DNA of 64,000 bases from Verrucomicrobiota bacterium (lineage in GTDB: Bacteria > Verrucomicrobiota > Verrucomicrobiia > Opitutales > Opitutaceae): positions 24,649-88,648 of the forward strand of contig JAEWIY010000061.1 in the NCBI GenBank assembly GCA_023386835.1. Direction: 5' to 3'. Positions 26,405 to 35,386 of the stretch are shown one piece after another. The notes under the pieces are model-generated. The model saw only the letters and a program-made list of their open reading frames with translations. It was not told the origin of the DNA and did not search any database. The position numbers and the translations under genes are program-made. Numbering within the stretch: the stretch's first letter is position 1; every line of letters starts with the position of its first letter.

Positions 26405-27670
26405 TTAGAAGCGGAACGTGTCGCGGCCGAAGTACGGCACCAACGCGTCCGGAATCTTCACGGTCCCGTCAGCCTGCAGATTGTTCTCCAACAGGGCCGC
26501 CAACACCCGCGGCACGGCCAGGCCGGAGCCATTCAGAGTGTGTACCAACTCCGGTTTGCCTTCCGCCGACCGGAACCGGATCTGGGCCCGGCGCGCCTGG
26601 AAGGTTTCGAAGTTCGAGCAGCTCGAGACCTCCAGCCAGCGCTTCTGCCCGGCCGACCAGACCTCGAGATCGTATTTTTTCGCCTGGGCGAAACCGAGAT
26701 CACCGCCGCACATCAGCAGCACACGGTACGGCAGTCCGAGCTTCTGCAGCAGCCGCTCCGCATCGCCGCGCAGCCGCTCGAGTTCGTCGTAGCTGGTGCT
26801 GGGATGCACCCACTTGAGCAGCTCAACCTTGTCGAATTGGTGCAGCCGATTGAGCCCGCGCACGTCCTTGCCATAGCTGCCCGCCTCGCGCCGGAAACAC
26901 GGGGTGTAGGCACAACGGTAGATCGGCAGCGCGCTTTCCTCGACGATCTCGTCGCGGAAGAAGTTTGTCAGCGGCACCTCAGCCGTCGGCACAGCGTAGA
27001 GCGCGTCATTCACCGTCTCATACATCTGCCCTTCCTTGTCCGGCAGCTGACCTGTCGCCGTGGCGCTGGCTGCATTGACGAAGATCGGCGGGTTGACCTC
27101 CACGTATCCGGCCTGCCCGGCCTCCTCGAGGAAGAAGTGCAGCAACGCCCGGACCAGCCGCGCGCCGTCACCGATGTAGAACGGGAAGCCCGCGCCAGTC
27201 ACCTTTGCTCCCCGCACAAAATCGAACGCTCGCTCGAAACCGGGAATCTCCCAATGCGGCCGCGCGTGCGCCGAAACCGCCTCAACCGAACCGTGCGTGG
27301 CGTGCACGACATTCTCCTCCGGTGTGCGGCCGTCCGGTACCGACGCATGCGGCAGGTTGGGCAACGTCAGCATCGCCTGCTGCCACTTGGCTTCGGTTTC
27401 CTTCAGCGCCGCCTCCTTCTCCTTCACCTGGGCCGACAGCCCCTTCATCTCGCCCACCTTCGCCAAAAACTCCGGCGTACCCTTCGGAAGCTTGGCCATG
27501 TCCGAGTTCGCCGCCTTTTGCCGCGCGCGCAGGGTCTCGACCTCCTGCAGTTGCGCCCGCCACGCGCTGTCGAGCGCGAGAATGGCGTCGAGATCGACGT
27601 CGAGATGTTTGCGAGCGATGGCGTTGCGCACCACGTCCGGCGTCTCGCGAATGAGCTTGGGATCGAGCAT
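26405..27670 (-). CDS. serS: Seryl-tRNA synthetase
   Basis: Class II synthetase that charges tRNA-Ser and tRNA-Sec with serine. The 421-residue length is normal. Residues 1-110 form the tRNA-binding coiled coil (rich in Glu, Lys and Ala). The class II motifs are motif 2, around PCFRREAGSYGKDVRGLNR, and motif 3, FNGSGLAVPRVLAALLENNL-like (here LNGSGLAVPRVLAALLENN), with the serine-binding LEVSSCSNFETFQARRA between them. The ATG at 27670 opens the family start MLDPKLIRETPDVV. It is the first gene of a serS-tilS-ftsH run on the minus strand. Confidence 0.97.
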   Translation of the reverse strand: MLDPKLIRETPDVVRNAIARKHLDVDLDAILALDSAWRAQLQEVETLRARQKAANSDMAKLPKGTPEFLAKVGEMKGLSAQVKEKEAALKETEAKWQQAMLTLPNLPHASVPDGRTPEENVVHATHGSVEAVSAHARPHWEIPGFERAFDFVRGAKVTGAGFPFYIGDGARLVRALLHFFLEEAGQAGYVEVNPPIFVNAASATATGQLPDKEGQMYETVNDALYAVPTAEVPLTNFFRDEIVEESALPIYRCAYTPCFRREAGSYGKDVRGLNRLHQFDKVELLKWVHPSTSYDELERLRGDAERLLQKLGLPYRVLLMCGGDLGFAQAKKYDLEVWSAGQKRWLEVSSCSNFETFQARRAQIRFRSAEGKPELVHTLNGSGLAVPRVLAALLENNLQADGTVKIPDALVPYFGRDTFRF

Positions 27671-27788
27671 GAGCGGACCAACAAACGGGTTTACGCGCCG
27701 GAATCAGCACCAAAGTGGCCGGTTGCCGCGCCGAGTCGGGAGAAGGCGCGTCCGATGGCCCGGATCGAGCCCTCTCCGACCGCTCTCC

Positions 27789-28751
27789 TCAGCGGTCCTC
27801 CCCGGTCTCCGCTAGGGTATCCAGGAGCGCCTCACTCACCGCGTGGACGCTCAACTGCGTGAGGTCTCCGCCCGGCGCCCGCAGGACTGCCCGACCGGGC
27901 GTGCCCGGTGGGTACGGCCCATACTGCCGGGGATCCGTGGGGCCAAACAACGCCAACACCGGCACTCCCAACGCTGCGGCCAGGTGCAGCGGCCCGCTGT
28001 CATTGCCAACCACCAAGCGCGCGCGCTGCAACAGCTCCGGCAGCTCCTCGAGTTTCGTCTGTCCGGTCAGGTTTACGAACCGCTCCGCCGGCCAACCCGA
28101 GTCCACCACCACGGGTTCGCTGCCCGCCCATACCACGGGCGGTCGCGCTGGGTCAGCCAGCCAAGCCGTCGTCAGTTCACGGAAGGCCGGCCAGTTCTTC
28201 TCCGGTCGGCGGCTTTCGGGGAAAAAAAGCACCGGACGCTGCCGCAATGTAGCCAGCGACGCGAACGTTGCCCCGCGGTTTGAGGTGAAGGCGACCTGCC
28301 CGCGCAACTCTGCCTCGGCACCGAGCACGGGGGCAAACTGCAGCAGGATCTCGAGCGCGTGGCTGCGGGCGCCACCTGGCGGCAGCGGCACGGTTTCGCC
28401 ATAAAACAGACGCGCCCCCTCTCGGGCGTCCGAGCGGCCGACCTTACGTCGGACGCGAGCCGAGGCGGTCATGAGTCCACTGCGAAACAAGCCCTGCAGA
28501 TCAAACGCCACATCGTAACGGGTCGATCGCAGCTGGCGGAGCAGTTGGAAGAAGGCCCGCAGGCCGCCCCGGCGCGCGAAAACATGGACGCGATCAATTC
28601 CACGCGCCCGTTGGACGAGCGGGGCAAAGATTTCCCGCGCCACCCAATCGACGCGCCAGCCAGGCTGCTGCGCCTGTAGCGACGCCACGAACTGCAACCC
28701 GTGCACGATGTCGCCCAACGAGGAAGGCTTGATGATCAGCAGTCGCGGCAT
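27789..28751 (-). CDS. Heptosyltransferase (GT9 family)
   Basis: A 320-residue GT-B glycosyltransferase of family 9, which moves heptose or a related sugar onto the LPS core on the cytosolic side of the inner membrane. Family signature segments are RLLIIKPSSLGDIVHGLQF at the N-terminus, YDVAFDLQGLFRSGLM, and the nucleotide-sugar site LVVGNDSGPLHLAAALGVPVLALFGPTDPRQYGP. I chose the ATG at 28751 because the family N-terminus starts exactly there. The start overlaps the start region of the divergent acyltransferase-heptosyltransferase fusion, so the two genes may share a promoter region or be mis-started. Most like WaaC/WaaF and RfaF-related enzymes; the acceptor cannot be fixed. Confidence 0.92.
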   Translation of the reverse strand: MPRLLIIKPSSLGDIVHGLQFVASLQAQQPGWRVDWVAREIFAPLVQRARGIDRVHVFARRGGLRAFFQLLRQLRSTRYDVAFDLQGLFRSGLMTASARVRRKVGRSDAREGARLFYGETVPLPPGGARSHALEILLQFAPVLGAEAELRGQVAFTSNRGATFASLATLRQRPVLFFPESRRPEKNWPAFRELTTAWLADPARPPVVWAGSEPVVVDSGWPAERFVNLTGQTKLEELPELLQRARLVVGNDSGPLHLAAALGVPVLALFGPTDPRQYGPYPPGTPGRAVLRAPGGDLTQLSVHAVSEALLDTLAETGEDR

Positions 28752-30711
28752 CGACCTGCCGAGTTTCGGCTTTGCAAGGGTTCTGTCTAGTTGTGAATTC
28801 CAGCGGTCCTTGCTCACGACGTTGCTCAAGTTCTGCGGTTGGACGGTCGCTCACACGCCTGAGGGGCTGTGGCGCGTCGTCAGCCGGGGCCTCGGTGATG
28901 CCATCCTGGTGGCGCTGCCGAAGCGACGGCGCATCCTCGACGCAAATCTCCACCACGCCTTTCCCGAACGACCGCAGGAATGGCGGCGCCGGATGGCCCG
29001 CGAATCGAGCCGGCGCATGGTCGAAACGGGTCTGCTCTCACTCGCGTCGCCCTACTTCAGCGAGGAACGCATCCTCCGTTCCGCCACGCTGGCGCCCGCT
29101 TTCCACGACTACGTGCGCGAACGGCTGGAGCACGAGCGGCCGGCGGTCTACGCAACCGTGCATGCGGCGTACTGGGAAACGCAGGTCTGGCTCCCGCTGC
29201 TGGCGGGGCGCCCGGTGGGTCCGATCGGCGTCTTCTACCGTCCACTCAAGCAGCCGGCGGTCGACGCGTACGTGAAACGGACGCGTGAGCGTTTTGGCAT
29301 GACGTTACTCTCGCGGCGCGCCGGCTTTCAGGGCGCACTGCGTTTCCTGCGCGACAAAGGCGCGATCGCGCTGCTGTTTGACCAGAACGCGGGCGACGAA
29401 GGTTCGCTCACACTCCTGCTCGATCGCGTCTGCGCCACCAGCGATCTGGCCGGCGTCTTCGCAAGCAAGTTCGGCGCGGACGTGCGGGCCGTGTACACGC
29501 GTCGCACGGGGTTCTGGCGGATGCAGCTGCAGATCGAACCGATCGCGCACGACGGCACCGCGGCCGACGTCACCCTCGCGCTCAACGCGTGGCTCGAGCG
29601 CACCCTGCGCACGGACGAGGAGTTTTGCGCCTCGTGGCTCTGGATGCACGAGCGTTGGCGCACACAGGACCGACCGGAGCGCCGCCTGCGCCTGCAGCAG
29701 AAGCGGGATCTGCTCGCCGACGACCTGCGGCGGCGCGGTCAGACTTCCCTGCCCCGCCGCACGCGAATTTTCATCCGGCTGCCCAACTGGCTCGGGGACG
29801 TTGTCATGGCTTTGCCGCTCCTGCGTGCCGTGCGAACGAGCCGTCCGGACGCCGAACTGACCCTGATCGGCAAAGCCGCCTTCGCGCCGCTGGTGAACCA
29901 GGCTGGCGTGGCCGACCGATTCCTGCCGCTGCCGCCGCGCGGGCGCGGCTACTTCCGCTTCTTCCGCGGCCTGCGTCATGAGCATCCGGATACGTACGTG
30001 CTCTTCACGCAATCCGTGCGTGGTGACTTCGAGGCGTGGCTGACCGGCTGCGCGCAACGGTTTGGCCTGGTCCGCGGCGGTCGGAAACGTCCGCTCCTGA
30101 CCCATCGTTATGCGCCTCCGCCCGGATACGATGAACGCCAGCACCATCAACTGGAGTTGTGGACGGAGTTCCTGCGCCATTTCGGGCTGCAAACGGAGGC
30201 CGACCGTACGCCGCTGCGTACGCCCGCTTCGTCCGCACGCGCCCCGCTGGGGTTGATCGCGGGTTCGGAGAACACGCCGGCGAAACGTTGGCCGGTGGAG
30301 TATTGGCGCCAGCTGATCGAATCCTGCCCCAGCGAACGCTTTGTCCTGTTCGGAACCAGGAACGATCAGCCGATCACGGCCGCCATCGCCTCCGGCTTTG
30401 CGGCCGATCGAGTCGAAAACCTGGCCGGCCGGACCGATTTGACGACGTACATGGACCGGTTGGCGGCCTGCGAGCTGCTGGTCACCAACGACACGGGCGG
30501 CATGCACCTCGCCAACGCGCTCGGCGTGCCGCTGATCGGCCTCTTCGGCCCCACCAATCCGATCCGCACGGGCCCGGTGTTTTCCGCGCCCTTCCTCATC
30601 CTCCAACCGCCCGGCTGTCCGCCGACCGGTGGTGGCGATTTGCAGCAACTGACGCCCGAAGCGGTCGTGGCCGGAATGGAGCAACTGCGGGGCCAGCTTG
30701 CCGAGCGATGA
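28708..30711 (+). CDS. Fused lipid A-type acyltransferase and GT9 heptosyltransferase
   Basis: A 667-residue fusion of two LPS enzymes. The first ~310 residues form an LpxL/HtrB-type acyltransferase: LWRVVSRGLGDAI, a catalytic H-x4-E-type motif in TVHAAYWETQVW (about residues 149-160), VGVFYRPLKQ-like GVFYRPLKQPAV and FASKFGADV. From about residue 350 a complete GT9 heptosyltransferase follows: RIFIRLPNWLGDVVMALPLLRAV, LLVTNDTGGMHLANALGVPLIGLFGPTNP and a C-terminal helix. The join is in-frame with no stop or frameshift visible. The ATG at 28708 is uncertain; it overlaps the divergent GT9 start by 44 bases, and a shorter start near residue 36 would match LpxL length. Predicted role: late acylation of lipid A and heptose transfer in one polypeptide. 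Confidence 0.85.
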   Translation: MSPNEEGLMISSRGIDLPSFGFARVLSSCEFQRSLLTTLLKFCGWTVAHTPEGLWRVVSRGLGDAILVALPKRRRILDANLHHAFPERPQEWRRRMARESSRRMVETGLLSLASPYFSEERILRSATLAPAFHDYVRERLEHERPAVYATVHAAYWETQVWLPLLAGRPVGPIGVFYRPLKQPAVDAYVKRTRERFGMTLLSRRAGFQGALRFLRDKGAIALLFDQNAGDEGSLTLLLDRVCATSDLAGVFASKFGADVRAVYTRRTGFWRMQLQIEPIAHDGTAADVTLALNAWLERTLRTDEEFCASWLWMHERWRTQDRPERRLRLQQKRDLLADDLRRRGQTSLPRRTRIFIRLPNWLGDVVMALPLLRAVRTSRPDAELTLIGKAAFAPLVNQAGVADRFLPLPPRGRGYFRFFRGLRHEHPDTYVLFTQSVRGDFEAWLTGCAQRFGLVRGGRKRPLLTHRYAPPPGYDERQHHQLELWTEFLRHFGLQTEADRTPLRTPASSARAPLGLIAGSENTPAKRWPVEYWRQLIESCPSERFVLFGTRNDQPITAAIASGFAADRVENLAGRTDLTTYMDRLAACELLVTNDTGGMHLANALGVPLIGLFGPTNPIRTGPVFSAPFLILQPPGCPPTGGGDLQQLTPEAVVAGMEQLRGQLAER

Positions 30712-30811
30712 CCTCTCCTCGTTCACGTCGCCTCCTCCCGATACACCAACGGCTGATTGGCCTTGCGCGGTCGCTGTCACTTTCCACCGTGCCCGAACGT
30801 CTCCCTTGCCT

Positions 30812-31786
30812 GTGCCGCTGCTGACCGTTTCCGATCTCCGCACCTATTTTCACACCCGCAACGGGGTGACGCGCGCGGTCGACGGAGTGAGCTTCTCCCT
30901 GGAGCGCGGTGAGACGCTCGGCATCGTCGGCGAGTCCGGTTCCGGCAAATCGGTCACCTGTTATTCGATCATGGGGCTGATCCCGCAGCCGCCCGGGCGG
31001 ATTGAGAGCGGCACCGCCCTGTTTGATGGCGTCGACCTGCTGCACTGCACCGCGAGCCAGGCGCGGGCGATCCGGGGCAAACGGATCAGCATGATCTTTC
31101 AGGACCCGATGACGTCGTTGAATCCGTACATGCGGATCAGTGACCAGCTCATCGAGCCGCTCCGGATTCACGAAGACATTTCCAAGGCCGACGCGTTGAA
31201 GCGCGCACTGCAGATGCTCGAGGCGGTGGGCATCAACGACGCCGCCAACCGGATTCATCATTATCCGCACGAGTTCTCCGGCGGCATGCGACAGCGTGTC
31301 ATGATCGCGATGGCGTTGATCACGCACCCGGAACTCCTGATTGCGGACGAGCCGACCACCGCGCTCGACGTGACGGTGCAGGCCCAGATCCTCGAGCTGA
31401 TCAAGCGGATGCAACGCGACCTCGGGATGGCGGTGATCTTCATCACGCACGACCTCGGCGTCGTGTCCGGCCTTTGTGACCGCGTGCAGGTGATGTACGG
31501 CGGACGCATCGTCGAAACCGCCGATACGCGGACCTTGTTCTACGAGCCGCGTCATCCCTACACGCGGGCGTTGCAGCGTTCGATTCCCTCGATGCAGGCC
31601 AAGGGCGCGGAGCTCTATACGATTCGCGGTTTACCCCCGGACCTGTCGAAGCCGTTGCCCGGCTGTCCGTTTGCCCCGCGGTGCGACTTCGCCGTTGAGC
31701 GTTGTTCGAAGGAGCCAGTGCGGCTGACGACCGAGAACTCGAGCCATCCTCAAGCGTGCCTGCGCGTGCAGGCAGGCGAACTCTGA
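30812..31786 (+). CDS. Oligopeptide/dipeptide ABC transporter ATP-binding protein (OppD/DppD-like)
   Basis: A 324-residue ABC ATPase of the peptide/nickel importer group. Walker A GESGSGKS, Q-loop MIFQDPMTSLNP, signature FSGGMRQRV, Walker B LLIADEPTTALD and the switch HDL are present. The C-terminal cysteine-containing extension CPFAPRCDFAVERC is the family hallmark. I chose the GTG at 30812 (VPLLTVSDLRTYF) because the ABC domain begins directly there; the upstream in-frame stretch lacks family features. The OppF partner follows six bases later. No permease or substrate-binding gene accompanies the pair, so the peptide or other substrate is not identified. Confidence 0.93.
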   Translation: MPLLTVSDLRTYFHTRNGVTRAVDGVSFSLERGETLGIVGESGSGKSVTCYSIMGLIPQPPGRIESGTALFDGVDLLHCTASQARAIRGKRISMIFQDPMTSLNPYMRISDQLIEPLRIHEDISKADALKRALQMLEAVGINDAANRIHHYPHEFSGGMRQRVMIAMALITHPELLIADEPTTALDVTVQAQILELIKRMQRDLGMAVIFITHDLGVVSGLCDRVQVMYGGRIVETADTRTLFYEPRHPYTRALQRSIPSMQAKGAELYTIRGLPPDLSKPLPGCPFAPRCDFAVERCSKEPVRLTTENSSHPQACLRVQAGEL

Positions 31787-31792
31787 ACCGCC

Positions 31793-32773
31793 ATGGACGC
31801 TCCGATTCTCGAGCTGAAGGACGTCAAGACGCACTTCCCGGTGCAGCGAGGCTTCCTCTTCAAACACACGGTGGGAACCGTCAAGGCGGTCGACGGCGTG
31901 ACGCTGTCGATTCAGGAAGGCGAAGTGCTGGGACTGGTGGGCGAGTCCGGCTGTGGAAAGTCCACCCTCGCGCGGACGATCATGCAGCTGGTTCCGACCA
32001 CCGGCGGCACGGTCGTGCTGGAAGGTCGCAACCTGACCGCGAGTTCGACCGCCGAGGTAAAGTCGATCCGCCGCGATTTGCAGATGGTGTTCCAGGACCC
32101 GTATGCGTCCTTGAACCCGCGCATGACGGTGTATGCCACGCTGGCCGAGCCGCTGATCGCGCATCGCGTCTGTCCGGCCTCTGAGGTTCCGGCGCGCGTG
32201 GCCGAGCTGATGCGAACGGTCGGTCTGGCGCCGCGGTTCATGCAGAAATACCCGCATGAATTTTCCGGCGGACAACGTCAGCGCATTGCGATTGCACGCG
32301 CGCTGGCGCTCCGGCCGAAGGTGGTCGTGGCAGACGAACCCGTGTCGGCCCTGGACGTTTCCATCCAGGCCCAGATCCTCAATCTGCTGGCGCAACTGGT
32401 CCGGCAGATGCGGCTGAGCCTGATCTTCATCGCGCACGACCTCTCGGTGGTGAAACACATCTCCGATCGCGTCGCGGTGATGTACCTCGGAAAGATCGTC
32501 GAGCTCGGGCGGGCCACCGACGTGATTGAGCGTCCGGTTCACCCGTACACGCGCGCGCTCGTCAGCGCGATCCCCACGCCGAACCCGGATGCCGAACGTT
32601 CGCGCCAGCGCATCGTGCTGCCGGGGGATCCGCCCTCGCCGATCAACCCGCCCGTCGGCTGCACGTTTCACCCACGCTGTCCGTACGCGCAGGAACGCTG
32701 CAAGGCGGCGATGCCGCCGCTGTTCCCGTTTGCGCAGCGCGAGGTCGCCTGTATCCGCGCTGGCGAGATCTAG
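31793..32773 (+). CDS. Oligopeptide/dipeptide ABC transporter ATP-binding protein (OppF/DppF-like)
   Basis: A 326-residue second ABC ATPase that forms the nucleotide-binding heterodimer with the OppD-type protein just upstream. Walker A GESGCGKS, Q-loop MVFQDPYASLNPRMTV, signature FSGGQRQRI, Walker B VVVADEPVSALD, H-loop AHDLSVV. The C-terminal cysteine motif is CTFHPRCPYAQERC. The ATG at 31793 lies 6 bases after the OppD stop, so they are co-translated. OppF proteins usually accompany OppB, OppC and an OppA; these are missing here. A long inter-operon gap does not follow, since the convergent trmL gene ends 31 bases downstream. Confidence 0.94.
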   Translation: MDAPILELKDVKTHFPVQRGFLFKHTVGTVKAVDGVTLSIQEGEVLGLVGESGCGKSTLARTIMQLVPTTGGTVVLEGRNLTASSTAEVKSIRRDLQMVFQDPYASLNPRMTVYATLAEPLIAHRVCPASEVPARVAELMRTVGLAPRFMQKYPHEFSGGQRQRIAIARALALRPKVVVADEPVSALDVSIQAQILNLLAQLVRQMRLSLIFIAHDLSVVKHISDRVAVMYLGKIVELGRATDVIERPVHPYTRALVSAIPTPNPDAERSRQRIVLPGDPPSPINPPVGCTFHPRCPYAQERCKAAMPPLFPFAQREVACIRAGEI

Positions 32774-32803
32774 TGGCCCGGCCGCGGGCAGCTGCGGCGG
32801 CGA

Positions 32804-33262
32804 CTAGAATCCGATTTGTCGCAGCGCCTCGTAGGCGGCGATCCCGGCCGCCGTGCTCAGGTTGAGTGAGCGCAGGTCGGGGTTGCGGTGCGGAATCGTC
32901 ACGCGCGCCGCGTCACCGAGTTCCTGGTGCAGCCACTCCGGCGCGCCGTGGCCCTCGTTGCCAAACACGAGCCCGTCATCGGCCTCGTAGTGAACATCCC
33001 AATACGACCGGGTGGTCTTGGTCGTGAACAGCCAGAGCCGCCGCGGCCCCAGCGGACTGGCCCGGAACGCCGCCCAGTCGGCGTGGTGATGCACGTCGAG
33101 CGCGTGCCAGTAATCCATGCCGGCGCGCTTCAGGTGCCGGTCTGTAATTTCGAAACCCAGCGGATGAATCAGGTGCAGCCGGGAACGCGTCAAAGCGCAC
33201 ATGCGGCCGATGTTCCCCGTGTTCTGCGGGATCTCGGGCTGAAACAACACGACGTGGATCAT
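32804..33262 (-). CDS. trmL: tRNA (cytidine(34)-2'-O)-methyltransferase
   Basis: A small SPOUT methyltransferase (152 residues) that 2'-O-methylates the wobble base of tRNA-Leu, using SAM. The knotted SAM site is visible in LVFGNEGHGAP and IPHRNPDLRSLNLSTAAGIAAYEALRQ; the N-terminal NTGNIGRMCALT loop and PLGFEITDRHLKRAGMDYW are also typical. The ATG at 33262 gives the normal N-terminus MIHVVLFQPEIPQN. The gene stands alone on the minus strand, convergent with oppF. Confidence 0.95.
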   Translation of the reverse strand: MIHVVLFQPEIPQNTGNIGRMCALTRSRLHLIHPLGFEITDRHLKRAGMDYWHALDVHHHADWAAFRASPLGPRRLWLFTTKTTRSYWDVHYEADDGLVFGNEGHGAPEWLHQELGDAARVTIPHRNPDLRSLNLSTAAGIAAYEALRQIGF

Positions 33263-33490
33263 ACCAAGCCTCCACGCCGACGCCCAACGCGATCCGGCTC
33301 AATCCAAATGATGCTCCGCCCCCTGCTTCCGCCAGGGACCTGGGGGTGAACGCCCAGCCGGCGCTGTAACCAAAGTCTCCTTACACCGGGCAGCCTCAGG
33401 CGGCCTAGGGAGTTGTGACAGTCGCGGATGGGACGATGCCCCCGGCCGGCCGCTGTTTCACAAGTCGTTGACGTTGCGTTTCTCAGCTCC

Positions 33491-33913
33491 GTGCCGCATA
33501 AAGCGGTGTCCGCTGCCGTGATCGCCACCGCCTCACCCGCCCTTGTGCTCGTCGACGACGAGAAGGCCTACACAGACGTGCTCTCCGAAACGTTGAGCGC
33601 GCTGCTGGAGGCGCCCATCGTCGTGTTCAGCCGGCCGGAAGCGGCGTTGCAAGCCCTGCCCCAGCTGGAGGTGGCGATGATCGTCACCGACTACTTCATG
33701 CCGCAGATGAACGGGCTCGATTTCCTGCGGCGCGCGCTGCAGCTCAAGCCAAGCATCCCCTGTCTGATGATCACCGGCCACACGGATGCGTTGGGCGAGG
33801 CGGGCCTGCCGGAGCTGCCGGAATTAAAGCAGGTCCTGGCAAAACCGTTTCCGACGCGGCAACTCGCCGACGCGGTTCAACGGTACTGGCCGGCCGAGCG
33901 AACCGGCAGTTAA
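33491..33913 (+). CDS. Single-domain response regulator receiver
   Basis: A CheY-like receiver of 140 residues with no output domain. The acidic pair is in LVLVDDEKAY, the phosphoacceptor aspartate in MIVTDYFMPQMNG, the conserved threonine in LMITGHTDA and the lysine in LAKPFPTRQL. I favour the GTG at 33491, although the reading frame is open back to 33428 and GTG codons at 33503 and 33518 are also possible. No histidine kinase is adjacent. The stop codon overlaps the stop of convergent thrB in the sequence TTAA. The region upstream (about 33263-33490) contains no gene; I see only a ten-base element shared with the 53066 region. Confidence 0.85.
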   Translation: MPHKAVSAAVIATASPALVLVDDEKAYTDVLSETLSALLEAPIVVFSRPEAALQALPQLEVAMIVTDYFMPQMNGLDFLRRALQLKPSIPCLMITGHTDALGEAGLPELPELKQVLAKPFPTRQLADAVQRYWPAERTGS

Positions 33914-34842
33914 GCGCGTCCGCTCACGGGCTCGGCGACTTCCACCTTCAGCCCGGTATTGTCCGCGGACAGCAGCCGAATCTGGCTCGCGATTCCTTCG
34001 ACATTAAAGGCGGCCTGCATGGCCTCGGCGGCTTTTCGGGCGTGTGCCGCGTCGCTGACGCAGAGCACGCTGGAACCGCTGCCACTCAACCAGCCCGTCC
34101 AGGCACCGGCGGCGACTCCGGCTTTGATCGCCGCCTGTCCGCCCGGAATCCGCGGCAGCCGGTACGGCTCGTGCAGATAATCCTGCACCGCCTGTCGCAG
34201 CTTCTGAAACTCACCCGTCGCGAACGCCGCCGTCAGGTAAACGGCGCTGTTCACACTCTTCACCGCGTCGAAAAACGGCAGATGGGCCGGCAAGGCCCCA
34301 CGCGACTCCTTCGTTGCGATCTCGTGTGCCGGCGAGACGACCGCGAAAACCACTTCCCCCGGAATCGCCACCCGGACCGTGTCCACGTACCGGCCCGATG
34401 CGGGATCGCAGCGCGCCACGCAGAAGCCGCCCAGAATGCCCGCTGAGGCGTTGTCTGGATGCCCTTCCAGCGCCGTGACGAGTGCCACCAAGTCGTGGCG
34501 TGAGAGCGGTTCGCCGGCCAATGCGTTCAACGCGCCCGCCACTCCTGCCAGCACCGTGACGCTGGACCCAAGGCCCCGCGCCACCGGCACGTCACCCTCG
34601 ATGCGGTATTCGAAGCCCATTGCCGCCCCGCCAGCCGCCGTTCGGAACGCTTCCGCCGCTTCCCGGACCATCGCATGGGCCCGGCCGTCGCTGTCGCGGG
34701 CCGGTTGGATGACGCCGTCGTCCCGACGCGTGACCGTCACCCGGTTGTGAAGATTCAACGCCAATCCGAGGCTGTCGAACCCGGATCCGCAATTCGACGT
34801 GCTCGCCGGAACGCTGACGGTGACGGTGGAAACTGGAGACAT
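33910..34842 (-). CDS. thrB: Homoserine kinase
   Basis: A GHMP kinase that phosphorylates L-homoserine in threonine synthesis. 310 residues. The ATP loop VPVARGLGSSVTVLAG (about residues 86-101) is the GHMP motif 2; the first motif is PASTSNCGSGFDSLGLAL, and the third is WLSGSGSSVLCV. The ATG at 34842 overlaps the smpB stop by one base (TAATG), so translation is probably coupled. It is distant in function from smpB and rpoZ. The 3' end overlaps the convergent receiver gene by four bases. Confidence 0.95.
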   Translation of the reverse strand: MSPVSTVTVSVPASTSNCGSGFDSLGLALNLHNRVTVTRRDDGVIQPARDSDGRAHAMVREAAEAFRTAAGGAAMGFEYRIEGDVPVARGLGSSVTVLAGVAGALNALAGEPLSRHDLVALVTALEGHPDNASAGILGGFCVARCDPASGRYVDTVRVAIPGEVVFAVVSPAHEIATKESRGALPAHLPFFDAVKSVNSAVYLTAAFATGEFQKLRQAVQDYLHEPYRLPRIPGGQAAIKAGVAAGAWTGWLSGSGSSVLCVSDAAHARKAAEAMQAAFNVEGIASQIRLLSADNTGLKVEVAEPVSGRA

Positions 34843-35312
34843 TACCGCCGGGTTTTGAGCGCCCGGTCGACTTCACGCAACGCCGTCTTCTTCCGCAGAT
34901 CTTCGCGTTTGTCGTACGTCTTCTTGCCGGTGCACAGCGCCACCTCCACCTTCACCAGCGCTTCCTTGAAGTACATTCGCAGCGGAATCAGGGAACGTCC
35001 GCCGACATCCATTGCTTGGATGATCTTCCGCAACTCGGCTTTGTGCAGCAGCAGCTTTCGATCACGACGGGTCGGGTGGTTCAGGTAGCTGCCGAACATG
35101 TACTCGTCGATGTGCGTGTTGATCAGCCACAGTTCGCCGTTCTTCACACGGCCGAACGCATCGTTGATCTGGGCCCGGCCGGCCCGGATCGACTTCACCT
35201 CGGTCCCGCGCAGCGCAATGCCCGCCTCGAAGCGTTGCTCGACGACGTAGTCGCGCAAGGCCTTGGCATTGCGAATCTCGGAATAGCGGGGCGAACCGGA
35301 CGATGAGGCCAT
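34842..35312 (-). CDS. smpB: SsrA-binding protein
   Basis: Binds tmRNA and brings it to stalled ribosomes. 156 residues, the usual size. Typical segments are EIRNAKALRDYVVEQRFEAGIALRGTEVKSIRAGRAQINDAF and INTHIDEYMFGSYLNHPTRRDRKLLLHK. The C-terminal tail is basic (KKTALREVDRALKTRR). The start at 35312 is followed by the OB-fold within a few residues. No tmRNA gene was recognised in the window. thrB follows with a one-base overlap. Confidence 0.96.
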   Translation of the reverse strand: MASSSGSPRYSEIRNAKALRDYVVEQRFEAGIALRGTEVKSIRAGRAQINDAFGRVKNGELWLINTHIDEYMFGSYLNHPTRRDRKLLLHKAELRKIIQAMDVGGRSLIPLRMYFKEALVKVEVALCTGKKTYDKREDLRKKTALREVDRALKTRR

Positions 35313-35386
35313 GGCAGGAACACCTTACAAAACAGGCGGCGCCGCTGCGAGCGGGGCCGCCTGGAATCAAAACGAAAAAGGAGGGA

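Noticed and set aside
29305..30843. Long minus-strand reading frame across the fusion gene
   Set aside because: An antisense shadow of the real plus-strand gene; typical of high-GC DNA, with Arg/Gly-rich content and no domain features.
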